DNA of 64,000 nucleotides, taken from positions 744,001-808,000 of the forward strand of contig VJWM01000025.1 in NCBI GenBank assembly GCA_010909165.1, written 5' to 3'. The notes beneath the pieces are model-generated. The model had not been told where the DNA came from and made no database searches. It worked only from the letters and a program-made list of their open reading frames with translations. This DNA comes from Anthoceros angustus (Eukaryota > Streptophyta > Anthocerotopsida > Anthocerotales > Anthocerotaceae). Position numbers and translations under genes: made by a program. Of the stretch, positions 1 to 11,600 are shown one piece after another (position 1 is the first letter of the stretch; the number at the start of each line of letters is the position of its first letter).

Positions 1-82
1 GGCCATCATCTGCCTTGTGAATCTTGATAAAAGGAAGCGGATGGCCTCATGTGCCTTGTGAATCTTGATAAAAGGAAGCAGA
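1..82. repeat. 40-bp direct repeat, two copies
   Basis: The block tgccttgtgaatcttgataa occurs at about 11 and again at 51, giving a 40-bp tandem unit just left of the tRNA gene. No coding role is visible. Confidence 0.75.
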
Positions 83-113
83 GGAAGAAGACTGAACTTC
101 GTTTGCCGGGCAC

Positions 114-135
114 TGGAGACGCCGGGTTTCGATCC

Positions 136-181
<46 letters not shown>

Positions 182-186
182 CCCCC
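114..186 (-). tRNA. trnA-UGC: tRNA-Ala (anticodon UGC)
   Basis: On the minus strand the 73 bases fold as a complete cloverleaf. There is a 7-bp acceptor stem with the G3:U70 wobble that identifies alanine tRNAs, a 4-bp D stem (GCTC/GAGC), a 5-bp anticodon stem (CGCGC/GCGCG) around the loop TTTGCAT with anticodon TGC, and a 5-bp T stem (CCGGG/CCCGG). The discriminator base is A and CCA is not encoded, as expected for a nuclear gene. There is no intron. The T loop reads ATCGAAA rather than TTCRANN, a variant I recall from plant alanine tRNAs. Confidence 0.93.
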
Positions 187-460
187 TTGTGCAAGTGGAT
201 TTTCTCTCTATATATATTTAATACGTTTTATTTTTATTCTGATTTCACAATTGGACACACATTTATAAGAATGCCGTTGTTAAGCATTCTGCGCTTCGAT
301 CGATACGTAGATGAGATGCCTTAAGCGAGTGGATGCCCTTGGTTGTTAATACCAAGTCTCATGACAGGAAAATTCGATCCAAGTGGATGAAATGGTTTAA
401 AGGTTTAACCCCTAATGGACGAATCGACTCGTTTTGAGTGTTTGGCATCGAAGAACGGCC
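187..460. other. spacer after the tRNA gene
   Basis: AT-rich sequence downstream of the tRNA transcription direction start. I see no convincing coding exon. On the minus strand this is upstream of the tRNA gene. Confidence 0.4.
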
Positions 461-461
461 G

Positions 462-596
462 TATCTTTGTCGTTGGAAGTGGTCCTTGTGGGATGAGGTT
501 GGCACAATGTGGAGAAGGCAATGGACTATATCTTTGTCGTTGGAAGTGGTCCTTGTGGGATTCGGTTGGCACAATGTGGAGAAGGCAATGGGCTAT
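462..596. repeat. 67-bp tandem duplication
   Basis: The unit beginning tatctttgtcgttggaagtg and ending in gtggagaaggcaatgg is present twice in direct orientation, with only a few substitutions. Both strands stay open by chance across the repeat. No protein family is recognisable. Confidence 0.7.
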
Positions 597-959
597 TTTT
601 CGAGTCCACGGGCCAAAACATTGGCACAACGATGCACACACCAGTGGCATTCAGAGTTCACGATTCCATCAGATGCTTGGGAACTCAAGGTGAGCTTGTG
701 TGGTTAGGGTGACCGTGTTGTGCACCACGCGATCCCACCACGAAAGCCCGGTTGACGTGGCAGGCATTTAGGGGTTTCCTCCGAAACGTGTGCGCTACAG
801 GTAAGGAAGGCCCGGGCTTGTCTGCAGCAATTCCATCTCAATTCCAATCCCCTCATGACACCAAACATTTTGTGAATTCAGGTGGGAAACAACACGCGTG
901 CTGCAGGAGGCAGGGAATTGCAAGGCTCCACATGCTGTGTTGGACACGGAAGTGGAAGA

Positions 960-1790
960 CGAGGTGGTGGGTGCCATAAAGATGGGAGAAGGGCGGAAGA
1001 AGAAGAGAGGAAGAAGCGCGGCCTAATCGTCTCAACCTCCTCCCACTAGCAGGCATCCTGCAGCAAGCTGCCAGACTGAAGAGGCTGCAGGAGCAAGCCC
1101 CCTCCCCCGGCGAAGGAGGAAGGCTTCACCAATCACTCCCCCCGCCAATGACTGATTCTCAACTTCTGCCCGAGCTCGTTGAAGCTGGTCTAAATGACCC
1201 GCTGGAGGATGTCATTCTGTCTTCACGAAAATACAACCATATTAACTGCATGGTAAGTCATGGTTATATGTACTATAACTACCTTTCTAACAGATGGAAG
1301 TGTGGGCAGCCTATTCAAGCCGATCAGGAATTGGAATCTTGGAACGGGGCAAGGAGTTGGCCGACGTGCACGTTGCTCGCGTCGACAAGGAGGTGCGGAA
1401 ACTACCCTTAGGTTGGTATTGTGTTCACATTTCGACATCTAAGGAGAAGTTGTTGATGCTGCCGAACCCGACAGCATCAATTTTTGATGTCTTGGTAGCG
1501 GAGATTGTGCCCAACATTTGCTGCATGAACCCACTGCTATTTGTTGTGTGTGTGTAGCTTGCTTCAGCCCATCAGGCACGAGGAGTTCATGGACGCCAAG
1601 GTTGCTCAGTGGGAACGGGCTGGTGTAGCTCAAACACCCGGAGGAGGGGAGATGGCGCGTTCTGCAAAATGTAGGAATTTCAGAGGTTCAAATTTGAACT
1701 TTCTAATTACATGGCAAGGAAGAGAGCCCCTCGTTAAATGGAGGCGCCCCCTAACCTTGGAAGAGGTGCGGCAGCAAGTATGACATGAAA
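960..1790 (+). other. possible unrecognised protein-coding exons
   Basis: The stretch about 960-1251 has an open plus frame rich in Arg/Glu/Leu (key segment LAGILQQAARLKRLQEQA) and ends at a good donor, ATG|GTAAGT. A second piece, 1294-1411, follows an acceptor (ttctaacag) and encodes a segment beginning MEVWAAYSSRSGIGILERG, ending at G|GTTGGT. A third open stretch after about 1575 includes EEFMDAKVAQWERAG. The reading phases of the last two do not join cleanly, so this may be a decayed gene or chance. I recognise no family and assign no function. Confidence 0.2.
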
Positions 1791-2341
1791 TGATCCCTTT
1801 CGGTATGTGTAACAGCCGGGTTGGAACGATGCGGACAGAAGAGAGACAAGGAACCGTCGGCAAAAACTTAGATTAAGTCTAAGCTCGAACAAAAAATAAA
1901 GGCTGGCAGTTCTCTCCTTATCACGTTGTGAACTTACAGGACTCGAATGAGGAACTGCGCTTGCCCTCAGAGCACTCAGAAACGCGGGCAGAATTCCACC
2001 GGCACCTATAACCTGCCAGGGCAAAGAGGTACATCCATTCGATGGCGTCACTATCTTATTTCAACAAGAACAGGCTTCCAACCTGCCCAGCCACCACAAA
2101 CCTCTCTGACGTTGCACGGCCAGTGGTTCTAGACCACTTGAAGGTTTGTGGTCATGCCATAGCGGGCTCCAATTGTGAAAGGTGGAAGTTAGGCCACCTT
2201 TTACAATTTACGCTGCCAGAGACACATGAAAGGTTGAGGTACGTGCTACAGTACATGCTACCGTCAATCAAACACAAACTAGACCACACCAGCCACCATC
2301 CCCAACAACCAAGACGCAACCATAGGAACATATCCACAGCG

Positions 2342-5074
2342 CTAGCAGGGCAGAGGTCTTGGAAGACGTACAGGTTTCCTGTTTGGTCTGAAGTCTTCAT
2401 AGCCTGGAACAGGAATCTGCCACGTGCGATCTGCCGATGAAGATGTCATCAGTGAAGATTGTGTACACTACCAATACCCATCACCAACTTACTGCAATGA
2501 CACTTCTGTGATGCTCAAACATTCTATTACTTAGAGGCAATAGGACATCGTCTACGTCCAAGAGGCCAGCCTTCCGATGTTTCGCCATGTCGCAGCTAGA
2601 GCGAGCTACCTGCCAAAAAACACTACTTGGACGATCAGACAAAGGAGTCAACCATCACAACAGGACAACATGAACATCACAGACCATTTTCAACCCAGGT
2701 TTCTCCTACCGTGTCAATAAAATGGTCTACAAATTCCAGTAGGACATCTTCTGCATCCGGATCCAATTCCTCCAATGGATCAATCTACAAAAATACAACC
2801 ACCGCGTCACACTTATAAAGTGCTACAGCTTAGTGAGGAGCAGAACTGAAAGCAGGAGGGAAGCCAACTCACTTCTGCAAGCAGCTGCTGTACTCGGCGC
2901 TTGCCAAGAGTCCGTCGCTCAGCAACAGGGGGTTGACCACCCAAAGGCGTGCCAGGTTGGACAGCAGGTTTAGCAACGGGCGAGGGCTGCAACCGAGGCT
3001 GCTGAGGCATGTGCTGTGAAACCAAGGAGTGATATGACACATATCCTTGTGCAGGTGGTGGCTGGGTCTGTGGGGGCAGGTGGGATGATGGGACCTGAAG
3101 TTGCGATTGCGAATGGGCTTCTGACATAGTAGAGGTCTGGGATAGAGGCTGGGGCGCTGACAACTGCTGGGATGGAGGGGCCAGATGAGTCATAGACACT
3201 GACTGTTGCAGCTGAGTAGGAGGGTGGGACTGAAACTGTCCTTGAGGTAGTCCCTGTGACACTGGCGAGCTCCCGAACCCATGGTTTGAGGTTAGATACT
3301 GCTGGTGCAGAGAAAGGTGGTGTTGCTGGTGCTGCACAGACTGTTGTCCCCCTGTTGGCCTCTGCATCCCATACTGTGCTTGATACGACGGTGAAGGAAC
3401 ACCCTGCTGCTTTGAAACCCATTGCTGTTGCTGCATGCTCTGCTGAACGAGGTTACCTGTCATGCTGAACGGCTGCATTGAAGAAGTCAACGCCTGCATT
3501 TGGAAGGAAAGGGTAATCACCTCAACAGTCAGCATAGGACCATGTTTCATGAACCAGCAGGTCGAATTAGGCAGGCATACCGGAGACATGGCAGACTGCT
3601 GCTGCTGCTGAAATTTTGGTGCAGAGTGCAGAATCCGCTGTTGCTGTGGCTGCTGCTGGGCAATATTTCCGGCTGGCCTAGAAGGCTGGGGGCCAGAAAG
3701 CGAAGCTCCCATGGGTTGCATTCCCTGATAGGTAGATCCCACGGACTGCATTTGTGGTGGCATGCTTGAGGACTTCATCCGCCCCTGCATTGCTATCACC
3801 AGGCATCACGTAAGAATGTAGAAGGCAGGTGCTGGAGCTTGTTGTGTAGGTCTCAAACGTGAGGTGGAGCAGGAATCCCTCACATGGATTCCCTCGGTCA
3901 TGAGGGCGTGTTGAATCAAGACGCTCGCAAGGCACCCTAAGGGGTATTCCGGCAAGCAAATGTAGCGTGCATGCATAAGTTTTGTCAAAGCCTAGAAAAG
4001 TTCCATCCAAGGTGGTCTGGCATGAAGACACGGGACGCACCTGAAGATTTGTCTGTTGCGCTGCACTAGGCTGCTGAGGCTGCATGCCAGGCATTTGCTG
4101 TTGTGCATTCGGCATGGACATCATGGGCGGGGGTTGCCCAACACCTTGACCAGATACTGCTGGCAAGCCTGCGGTTGTGAGTGAAGTTTAAACCCCATAT
4201 TGCTGTTGCATTATGATAAAGAATAACAGCCTGTTGTGGGCTGACTGATGTTTACTGAAAGACTGGAATAGTTGCTGGAGTTGCATAGTATGAAAGCTGA
4301 CCTGGTTGAAGGCTGCTTTGCGAGGCCCTTTGTTGAGCAGTGACAAGCCCCTGCTGCTGCATGCTAACCTGTGTACCTCTGGGACCTACATGCTGCGGCT
4401 GTTGGCCGGGATGCATTTGTGGGCTGGACACCAGCCCTCCTCCCGAGGGGGAAGAACCCAATTGGTACAAGCCTGAGACAAAACAAGAAAAGGACCAAGC
4501 ACTAAGTGGAGCAGGAATGGGATCGTGAAGCCACTACACACCCAAGAGGAGCTCAAAACCCTCACACTGATTTCTACGAATATCAATACTACAGAGTCTG
4601 CAATATTGACATGTACTTCCCAGGACGACATGACACAGGTGTACCAAGTCAGAAGGGGAAACCTGAAGGGTTGTAGCTCGACGTAGCCATCTGCGCCAGC
4701 CGCTGTCCGGATGCCGTGCGGGTAAGCCCATGTACCACCTGAGGCCCGCTCAAATGCATTGCCTGCTGTTGAGATGCTGCCATGGGCGATCCCTGTCCGG
4801 AGTGCAGAAATCGGGTATTCGGGTGCAGCTGGGGCCTGAGCGTGGGAATTCCTTGCTGCGCCTGTTGCTCAAGGAGCGCCTGGGCCTGCTTCTGCTGCTG
4901 CTGTTGCAGATGACTCTGGCCTCCATTATGGGCTAGTAACACACCTGCTGATGACAAATTGCTTTCGTCCAAATTGGATTCTTGTTGCGCATGATCTCCA
5001 GGGTCTTGTGGCAGATTTTGTACTTGCCCGGCATTGGAATTTGGCTGACCACCAGGCTGCAGCTGTTGCTGCAT
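2342..5074 (-). CDS. TAF12: TFIID subunit 12 (TAF12), Gln-rich
   Basis: TAF12 is a histone-fold subunit of TFIID (and SAGA) that pairs with TAF4 at RNA polymerase II promoters. Exons on the minus strand: 5074-4663, 4472-4302, 4168-4041, 3784-3581, 3493-2873, 2784-2710, 2609-2531, 2430-2342. All phases agree and give 592 residues. The first ~480 residues are low-complexity, with Gln runs and Met/Pro/Ser. The C-terminal ~85 residues form the family histone fold: TLGKRRVQQLLAE, then IDPLEELDPDAEDVLLEF, then DMAKHRKAGLLDVDDVLLPL, followed by the plant TAF12 tail NRTWQIPVPGY. The start ATG is the first Met after an in-frame stop 27 bases upstream. The domain fixes the family firmly; the exact N-terminal exon borders are less certain. 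The C-terminal exons are short and lie outside any long ORF. Confidence 0.88.
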
Positions 5075-5505
5075 CGTTAGCTCAAATCTCCAAGCTCCTC
5101 ATATCATAGTACCATGTGCCTCGCCGGGTCCAGGCTTCGCAGCTTCCGCAATTCGCCCCAACGTTGGCCTGGGAGCAACCGGGTGACCCACGTTGTTTCC
5201 CCCCTCCGAATGAAAGTCTCACAGTGTCCACCTCTATATGTACGTCGTACGTATACGACCAACAATATTTGTAGACAGGTAACGGAAGCAATACGAGTAG
5301 GGATCACGCAACGAGACCTAATACCATCCAGGAGGTTCTATCCATGACACATGCCCACCATGGCAGCAGCACATGATTTGAAGGCGTCGTGTGTGTGCCC
5401 AATCACACTCTCAAGAAGGCAACTTGTAGCTTCTTTCCTACCTAATTAGCCTGGCCTGTGGCCTGGCCTGGCAGGTCTCCTTCAAGAAGCTGCGTTCCTG
5501 CTCCA

Positions 5506-6754
5506 TCAGACTACAATAGATGGTTGCAAAACTTCTTGTTGATTGCTCGAGTCAAGCAGGCCATCCTTGGGAAACGGCGGCAAGCCCCAGTCGCAAGGGC
5601 TGAATTCCAGCAGGGAGGACAGAAGCTCGTCTGCTCCCGAGCAAAGACTCCGGTCCAGGTTCGGATCAGGAACCATAACCACATTCCTGAATCCGATGCC
5701 AATGGCAAGTTTCGCAGGTTATACTAGTGCATTCAGCAAAGCTGAAAATGTGATGGAAGATTTTCACAAAGTACACCAACTCACTCACATGCCAGCATTG
5801 CGGGCGGCAGCCACGCCGGTGGGAGCATCTTCGAAAACTAGAACATTGACAGGCTTCAGAGAAGAATCCTGCAGAAACAAGGTGCTGATATGACATCAGC
5901 TCCGGACAGACCTAATTAATTCGGATATTTCCTTAAAACACAGTGCAAGGGTTGGGGGTGGAAAAGAAACCTGAAATCGGCGAGCTGCAATAAGGAAGAT
6001 GTCTGGAGCAGGTTTACCATGGACGACATCAGGGTCATCCCCAACAACTACGTGATGCATCAGTGTTGTCAGCTCCTTGTGACGAGTTGTTTTCAGTTCA
6101 TAATGACTTCGATGCGAGCTGCAATTTGGCAGTTCTAAAATGTGAGCGGAAAGGAATCACCCTCAGCAGGGGCAAGTGAGGGAGCAAGTTCATACCTGGT
6201 AGCAATAGCCATTGGCACCCCGTGAGAATGCAGGTGTCTGATGAGTCGTTCTGCACCTGCAAGCTCCAACGGCCGAAAACAGGAAGTTGAAGGCATGAAG
6301 ATCTGAGCTGGTGAGAAAGCTAGGAAGGCGTAAAATGAAATGCTCATGTAATACCTGGCATCAGGTCACTGTGTGGGAACAGGAGATGGAGAGCCTCTTC
6401 TCGCTGTTTGATGAACTCTTCCGGGGTGATGACTCCCTCAAGGCCAAGCTCCTGCACCAAGATGCGGCCAGCCTCCAAGGCCTTCTTCCCCATCATCTTG
6501 GCCTTCAGGTCCCAGGTGAAGGTCTTTCCATAGCCTGCCAAAATGGTCTGCTGCACCTCGGTGTAGAATTTCTCCGTATCTGCAGGCATAAATGCAGCAC
6601 ACACACTGTCAAGCTATGCGAGGGAATGTTGGAGGTGGAGCCAAGCCTTCAAGACTGTGTGCTTACCGAGCAGAAGGCCATCCATGTCGAAGAGGACGTG
6701 GGTGATGGCTTCCCGAGCAGGAGGAGCTCCATGGCTTTCCACTTGCTTAGCCAT
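5506..6754 (-). CDS. HAD-family phosphatase, glycerol-3-phosphatase (GPP) type
   Basis: A haloacid-dehalogenase-superfamily hydrolase that removes phosphate from a small metabolite. It closely resembles plant DL-glycerol-3-phosphatase and pseudouridine-5'-phosphatase proteins; substrate cannot be settled from sequence. Exons (-): 6754-6667, 6579-6355, 6256-6196, 6118-5971, 5868-5789, 5686-5506, all in phase, 260 residues. Motif I is FDMDG (catalytic DxD), motif II lies in MAIATSSHR, motif III is the Lys of HGKPAPD, and motif IV is VFEDAPTG. The end carries the family segments VVMVPDPNL and CDWGLPPF. The chosen start is the Met of MAKQVESHG. The same frame stays open upstream to 7087 and could encode a longer organelle-targeted N-terminus, but that part overlaps the first exon of the divergent PAR1 gene on the other strand, so I prefer the short form. 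Confidence 0.87.
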
Positions 6755-7007
6755 GGCCGCAATGGCCGGGCAGAACCTGAAGGGGACCGTATGTACAGAA
6801 TTTACATCATCCATAAACAAGGGGTCTGTGCGGGTGCGGGAAGGATTATTATTATAACTGCGGAGAAGTAGCGAGTCAGGCGGTAATGGCAGTTGGCCGA
6901 GCCGCAAGACAGGAAGGGAAAGGAAGGGACGCACGCACCAAGGCAACGCCATCGCCATAGCCTTAGCCAACAGCGTCAGCGTCGTCATCGCCGTGCCAGA
7001 AAGAAAG
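6755..7007. promoter_or_regulatory. probable bidirectional promoter between HAD phosphatase and PAR1
   Basis: The preferred starts of the two divergent genes lie only 253 bp apart, so both promoters must share this interval or overlap neighbouring exons. I see no clear TATA box. The region is mixed Arg/Ala-coding-like GC-rich sequence, and an extended reading frame of the phosphatase runs through it. Confidence 0.4.
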
Positions 7008-8167
7008 ATGAAGAAGGAGCGGCAGAGCTTTTTCCACTTGCTGGCCTGCACCGTCTTGTGTTCCGCGCTGTTGCCGTTCCCGTTCAATCAGATTCACGGT
7101 CACCTTCAAATCATATTGTGTGTTTTTCTTGCCAGCGGCACCGAAATCCTGCTACACACCTATGCTGTAACAGCAGAATGCCTGAATTCGGAAAGAATGG
7201 TTTCCAGGCTTGGACGTCGACATCGATCTGAAATGTGAGGAGCTGGAGCCTGAGGAATGTGCGTACGCGGTGTCCTCATCCGGCGCACGCTGCGTGCTGG
7301 AGAAGCTTGCTCCTGACGAAGCCTTTGCGTATGCAAATGTAGATGAAGGCCAGTTGCAGGCGCTGCGGTCGCGGTGTCAGGTATGGCTACTGTTACAGCA
7401 CTGCAGCAACATGCAAGCAGCCAGATCTGGCCAAATTCAGTGGAATGTACTTTCACTGAAGAGAAAAGTGCTGCTGCGCATGGCATGCTGCAGACGTCCT
7501 CCGTCATGGCGGAGAAGCAAGTGGAATGGATCGAGACGGACGAATGCATTCGAGTGTGCGGCTTGCAGAGGATGACGTACGGCATGTCCACTGATGTGCT
7601 TTTGGACGACGATGCGAGCAGGATGCTGTGCTCTGGATCGTGCCTGCAGAATTGTCCCAATATTGTGCAACTTCACCTGGCGCTGGCTGCCGACGAAGGT
7701 AGCTTAAGCTTGCCTTTGCTTTGGCGTGGGAATATGTGAATTGAGCCGTCCTCATGTCACTCCCAAGGTCATGGTAACAGGAGCGTTTGGATTGGCATTA
7801 TGTTGAAACTGCAGGCCTCTACCTTCCTGACCTATGCGCGGCCGTGGCCACAAGCTTTGAGAGCCGCAATCTGGTAGAGACAGAGAAACCTCGTCATCAC
7901 AATGTTCCGGATGAGGAAGAATGGGGATTTCAAAGGGAGAGGAGGCCAAGCTGGGGCTGGAATCATGATGCACCAGCTCCTCACCCTGAGAATTCACCTG
8001 CTCCTGCTCCTGCTCCTTGGCCTGCTGCAGGCTGGAGGCCTGATCATGCAGCTGCTCCTGCTCCTCACTGGAGGCCATGGGAAGCCGCATCTGCTCCCCA
8101 GCCCGCTCCCACATGGAATTGGAGACCACGGCCACCTGCACCACCTCCGACTCATCCAGCTGGTTAA
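7008..8167 (+). CDS. PAR1-domain secreted protein
   Basis: PAR1 (photoassimilate-responsive) proteins are small secreted plant proteins of unknown biochemical role. Exons: 7008-7098, 7208-7380, 7494-7698, 7815-8167, in phase, 273 residues. The N-terminus is a signal peptide: MKKERQ, then a hydrophobic run rich in Leu/Ala/Val. The family core is clear and cysteine-rich: CEELEPEECAYAVSSSGARC, KQVEWIETDEC, CGLQRMTYGMSTD, LCSGSCLQNCPNIV and GLYLPDLC. After the core, about 90 residues form an unusual Pro/Ala/Trp-rich tail with repeated WRP and APAP units ending PPPTHPAG. Tails of this kind suggest a cell-wall interaction, but that is inference. It is divergent from the phosphatase gene and convergent with CTP synthase. 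Confidence 0.87.
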
Positions 8168-8645
8168 CACTTTTCCACCAATTTGTACCATATTCCATGT
8201 ATGTAACCAAGTTCCAGCCAGAGGCACCTATTTTCTGCAAACTGGTTGGCCCACAGCACGATGTATGATGTATACTGAGCAGTGCAGTGTTTACGCAGCA
8301 CCAGAGGTCTTTTATGTTTGCCTGCCTGGAACACTACTAGTGACATGGTGGCACGACGTGAACCAGACTATGCATCACGCAGCTGCATTTCTACTCGCAA
8401 GGAAAGAAGAGATTGAGAAACTCGGAAGCATCACAAGTGCGTGAATAAGTGTATAACACCAACAGTTTCTCAAATGTTCATCTTTCCTCAGCTGACTGAC
8501 TTTGTCAACGATGCACTAGCCACAAAGGAGCCGCAATATAATTAACCCCAAAACAGTGGAAGCCCCCTCACCTCACCTCACTTCCCCTCTCACCCAGCCT
8601 ACCCGCAGGTTATAAGCTTAGCCTCCACCTTCCTTCCATGCTAAC
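8168..8645. other. spacer between the convergent PAR1 and CTP synthase genes
   Basis: About 480 bp holding the 3' ends of two convergent genes. I see no gene. A C/T-rich stretch lies at 8565-8640. Confidence 0.5.
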
Positions 8646-11600
8646 TTATACCAGCACACCGTCAGTCACAAGTTTGATACCCAGCCGATGATTCAAGTGC
8701 CCATTTTGCGAAAGGGGGCTTCCACTCATGTGTATGCTCATGTGTCCGCTCGACGCATTGCCATCCTTCGAAGCTTGCTCTATGTGGCCATTTTGTGAAT
8801 CTTTTGCGCGGATGGCTTCCTCCCATGTTTTCTGCATGAATTCCCTAGTAACTGCTTCCCTTCCATTTCCGTTATGGAGTCCCTCCCTGCCCTGGGCATT
8901 GTGTACGTGGAGCGGCACAGGAGCACCACTATGAACTGACTCTTTCATGTTGCCACCCTCTGATGAGTGACGGTTTGGCAAAGAGTCTCTACCTTGCCTG
9001 TTCTGAACCACTTCCCTTCTGCGTCCATTTTCATTTTTCCTGGGTCCCATGTCATTGGCCTCTTCTCCATGCCCGTTCTCCCGACTGTAGCCATACAGGC
9101 CCGTGTGGTAAGCGGTCTTAGGCTGCCCGGCGAGCTCGTCTTCCTTGCTTTCTCCATTGCCCGCCTCACCATGGATCTCCACATGTGAATTTCCAGGCGC
9201 CTCGTTCACATCCTGAATACAGTGGGCCTCTTCCATGTGCCCATTGGAATACTCCGGGGACAGGTGCTTGTCTGCACATGCTTGGTCTGCATTGCTCCTT
9301 ATACCAGCTTCTGATTTAGATAGTGGATTGAGTTCCACGTATCTGGTGGAACTTGACTCCTTGGCGTACTCAGCTGAAATGGTGTCCCTCCCCCTTGGAG
9401 ATCCCTTGTCACTCATATCACGGCTAGGGCCTCTCTTATGAGTCTCTTTGAGGTGACCATTATCCCTCGTGACCATGATGTCCTTCAAATGTCCATTTTC
9501 CTTAGCATGCCCATTCTCCTTGGAATGCCCGTTCTCCTTGACAAGCCCATTCTCCTTGACAAGCCCGTTCTCCTTGACAAGCCCATTCTCCTTGACAGGC
9601 ACGTTCTCCTTGGCATGCCCGTTCTCCTTGGCATGCCCGTTCTCCTTTGCATGCCCACTCTCCTTGGCAAGCCCGCTCTCCTTGGCATGCCCGTTCTCCT
9701 TCACAAGCCCCTTCTCCTTCACAAGCCCATTCTCCTTGGCATGCCCGTTCTCCTTTGCATGCCCACTCTCCTTGACAATTCCATTCTCCTTGACAAGCCC
9801 ATTCTCCTTGACAAGCCCATTCTCCTTGACAAGCCCATTCTCCTTAGAATGCCCATTCTCCTTCACATGCACACTGTCCTTGAAGAGACCGCTCTCCTTG
9901 ACATGCCCATTCTCTTCCTTGGCATGCACACTGTCCTTATATTGACCGTTCATCTTCACATGGCCGTTCTCCTCCTTGGCATGCCCGTTCTCCTCGGCGT
10001 GCCAACCTTTCTTCTCCCCGTGCCAACGGTTCTCCTCAACGTACCCCCCGTTCTCCTTGGCTTGCCTCTTCTCCTTGGCTTGCCCCTTCTCATTGGAATG
10101 CCCGTTCTCCATGGCGTGCCCGTTCTCCGTGGCGTGCCCGTTCTCCTTAGCATGCCCATTCTCCTTAGCATGCCCATTCTCCTTAGCATGCCCATTTTCC
10201 TTCGCGAGCCCTTTCTCCCTGGCAAAACCATTGCCGTTGGCGTGCCCATTTTCTTTCACGTGCACATGAGCATAGCCATTCCCATGTTGAGATGCCTCTT
10301 GTTTGGTAGCAAACACCGCCTTTCCTACAGAAGGACTTACTGCAATACGAGTTATTGAGCTGCTTGCTTGTTGGCTCGTGTCTAGCTGCCCAGATGCAGC
10401 CCGGATCAACCCTGCAACACACAGCCCAAACGGAGAATCTTGCTGATGAGTAAGACTGTCCATCAACAAAACATACGGCAGCAAGATTCCCTTCAGCAAA
10501 AACACACCTAGGAAAGGTGCAGAAGGATGGCCCGGCCGTGAATTGAATTCAGGATGAAACTGGACACCTACATAAAATGGATGCCCTGAAAGCTCAATAA
10601 TCTGGACACAAGTGCGATGGTCAGATGATTGCGATCCAAGGGAAAACTCGAGTATCAACTATCCAAAAACCGCTGCAAAAAAGTATGACTTCTCACCTCC
10701 ATCCGTTGTCCCGACTCGTCTTTGCCCACAAATTCAAGGCCTGCATTTTCTAGACTGTCCACCAACTCAGGATTGACCTGAGCAGAAAGTAAAGCCGAGT
10801 GAACTGCCGGCAACGGACCAGAAATGCTATGTAGGATGGATGGCAATGTCAAGGAATCCACAATACCTCATATCTATGGCGATGACGCTCATCGACGTAC
10901 TTTTGCTGCTTCTGATCATCATAGAACAGATGGTTCTCATACCTACAAACCCATACAGCAGAACTAGTCACAAAAAAGGAAGAGCTATGTCGACCCTTGC
11001 AATGTACTCAGTTCTCGCATGGCATTGATGGACAACTAGAAAGCCGTGACGAGACTCACAGTCTTGAAATCTTGGAGTCAGGCTTCTGAATGTAGGTCCT
11101 CCGAGATCCCAACCTCATGGTCCCACCCATTTGAGTAGTCGAGTGCTGCAGAAATCCTGAGAGTTTAGTGGACAAAAGCAGACGGCATACCATGTGATTG
11201 TCTGCCACAGTCCAAGAACCACGTTTTGGGCTTATGCTTTGAGCTAGTAGGTACCTCTGGCATGGATATAATGCATGGGTGTGTGGCTGACCCATCAAAC
11301 TCAGTGCTGTTTGCATTTGCTAAGCCCAGAACCTGCAAACACATGTCAGCAGCCATCTCAGAATTGGGCAATTAGGGTTTACCAAGTTTTAGTCTACCCA
11401 GTTGATTTCCGCCAACAACAAAGAGACTCTACATGTTCACTTACCGATCGAGCAAATTCAATCACTGCAACTTGCATCCCGAGACAGATGCCCAAGAAAG
11501 GAGTATGTGTCTGACGAGCATAGTTTACTGCCAAGATTTTTCCTTCGACGCCCCTGGGACCAAAACCTCCTGGAACTAAGATACCATCTACTGCCTGCAA

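Noticed and set aside
9438-10358. 306-codon plus-strand frame rich in PVLLGMP/PFSLACP
   Set aside because: It is antisense to the CTP synthase repeat exon. An 18-bp unit without stops on either strand keeps several frames open by composition alone.
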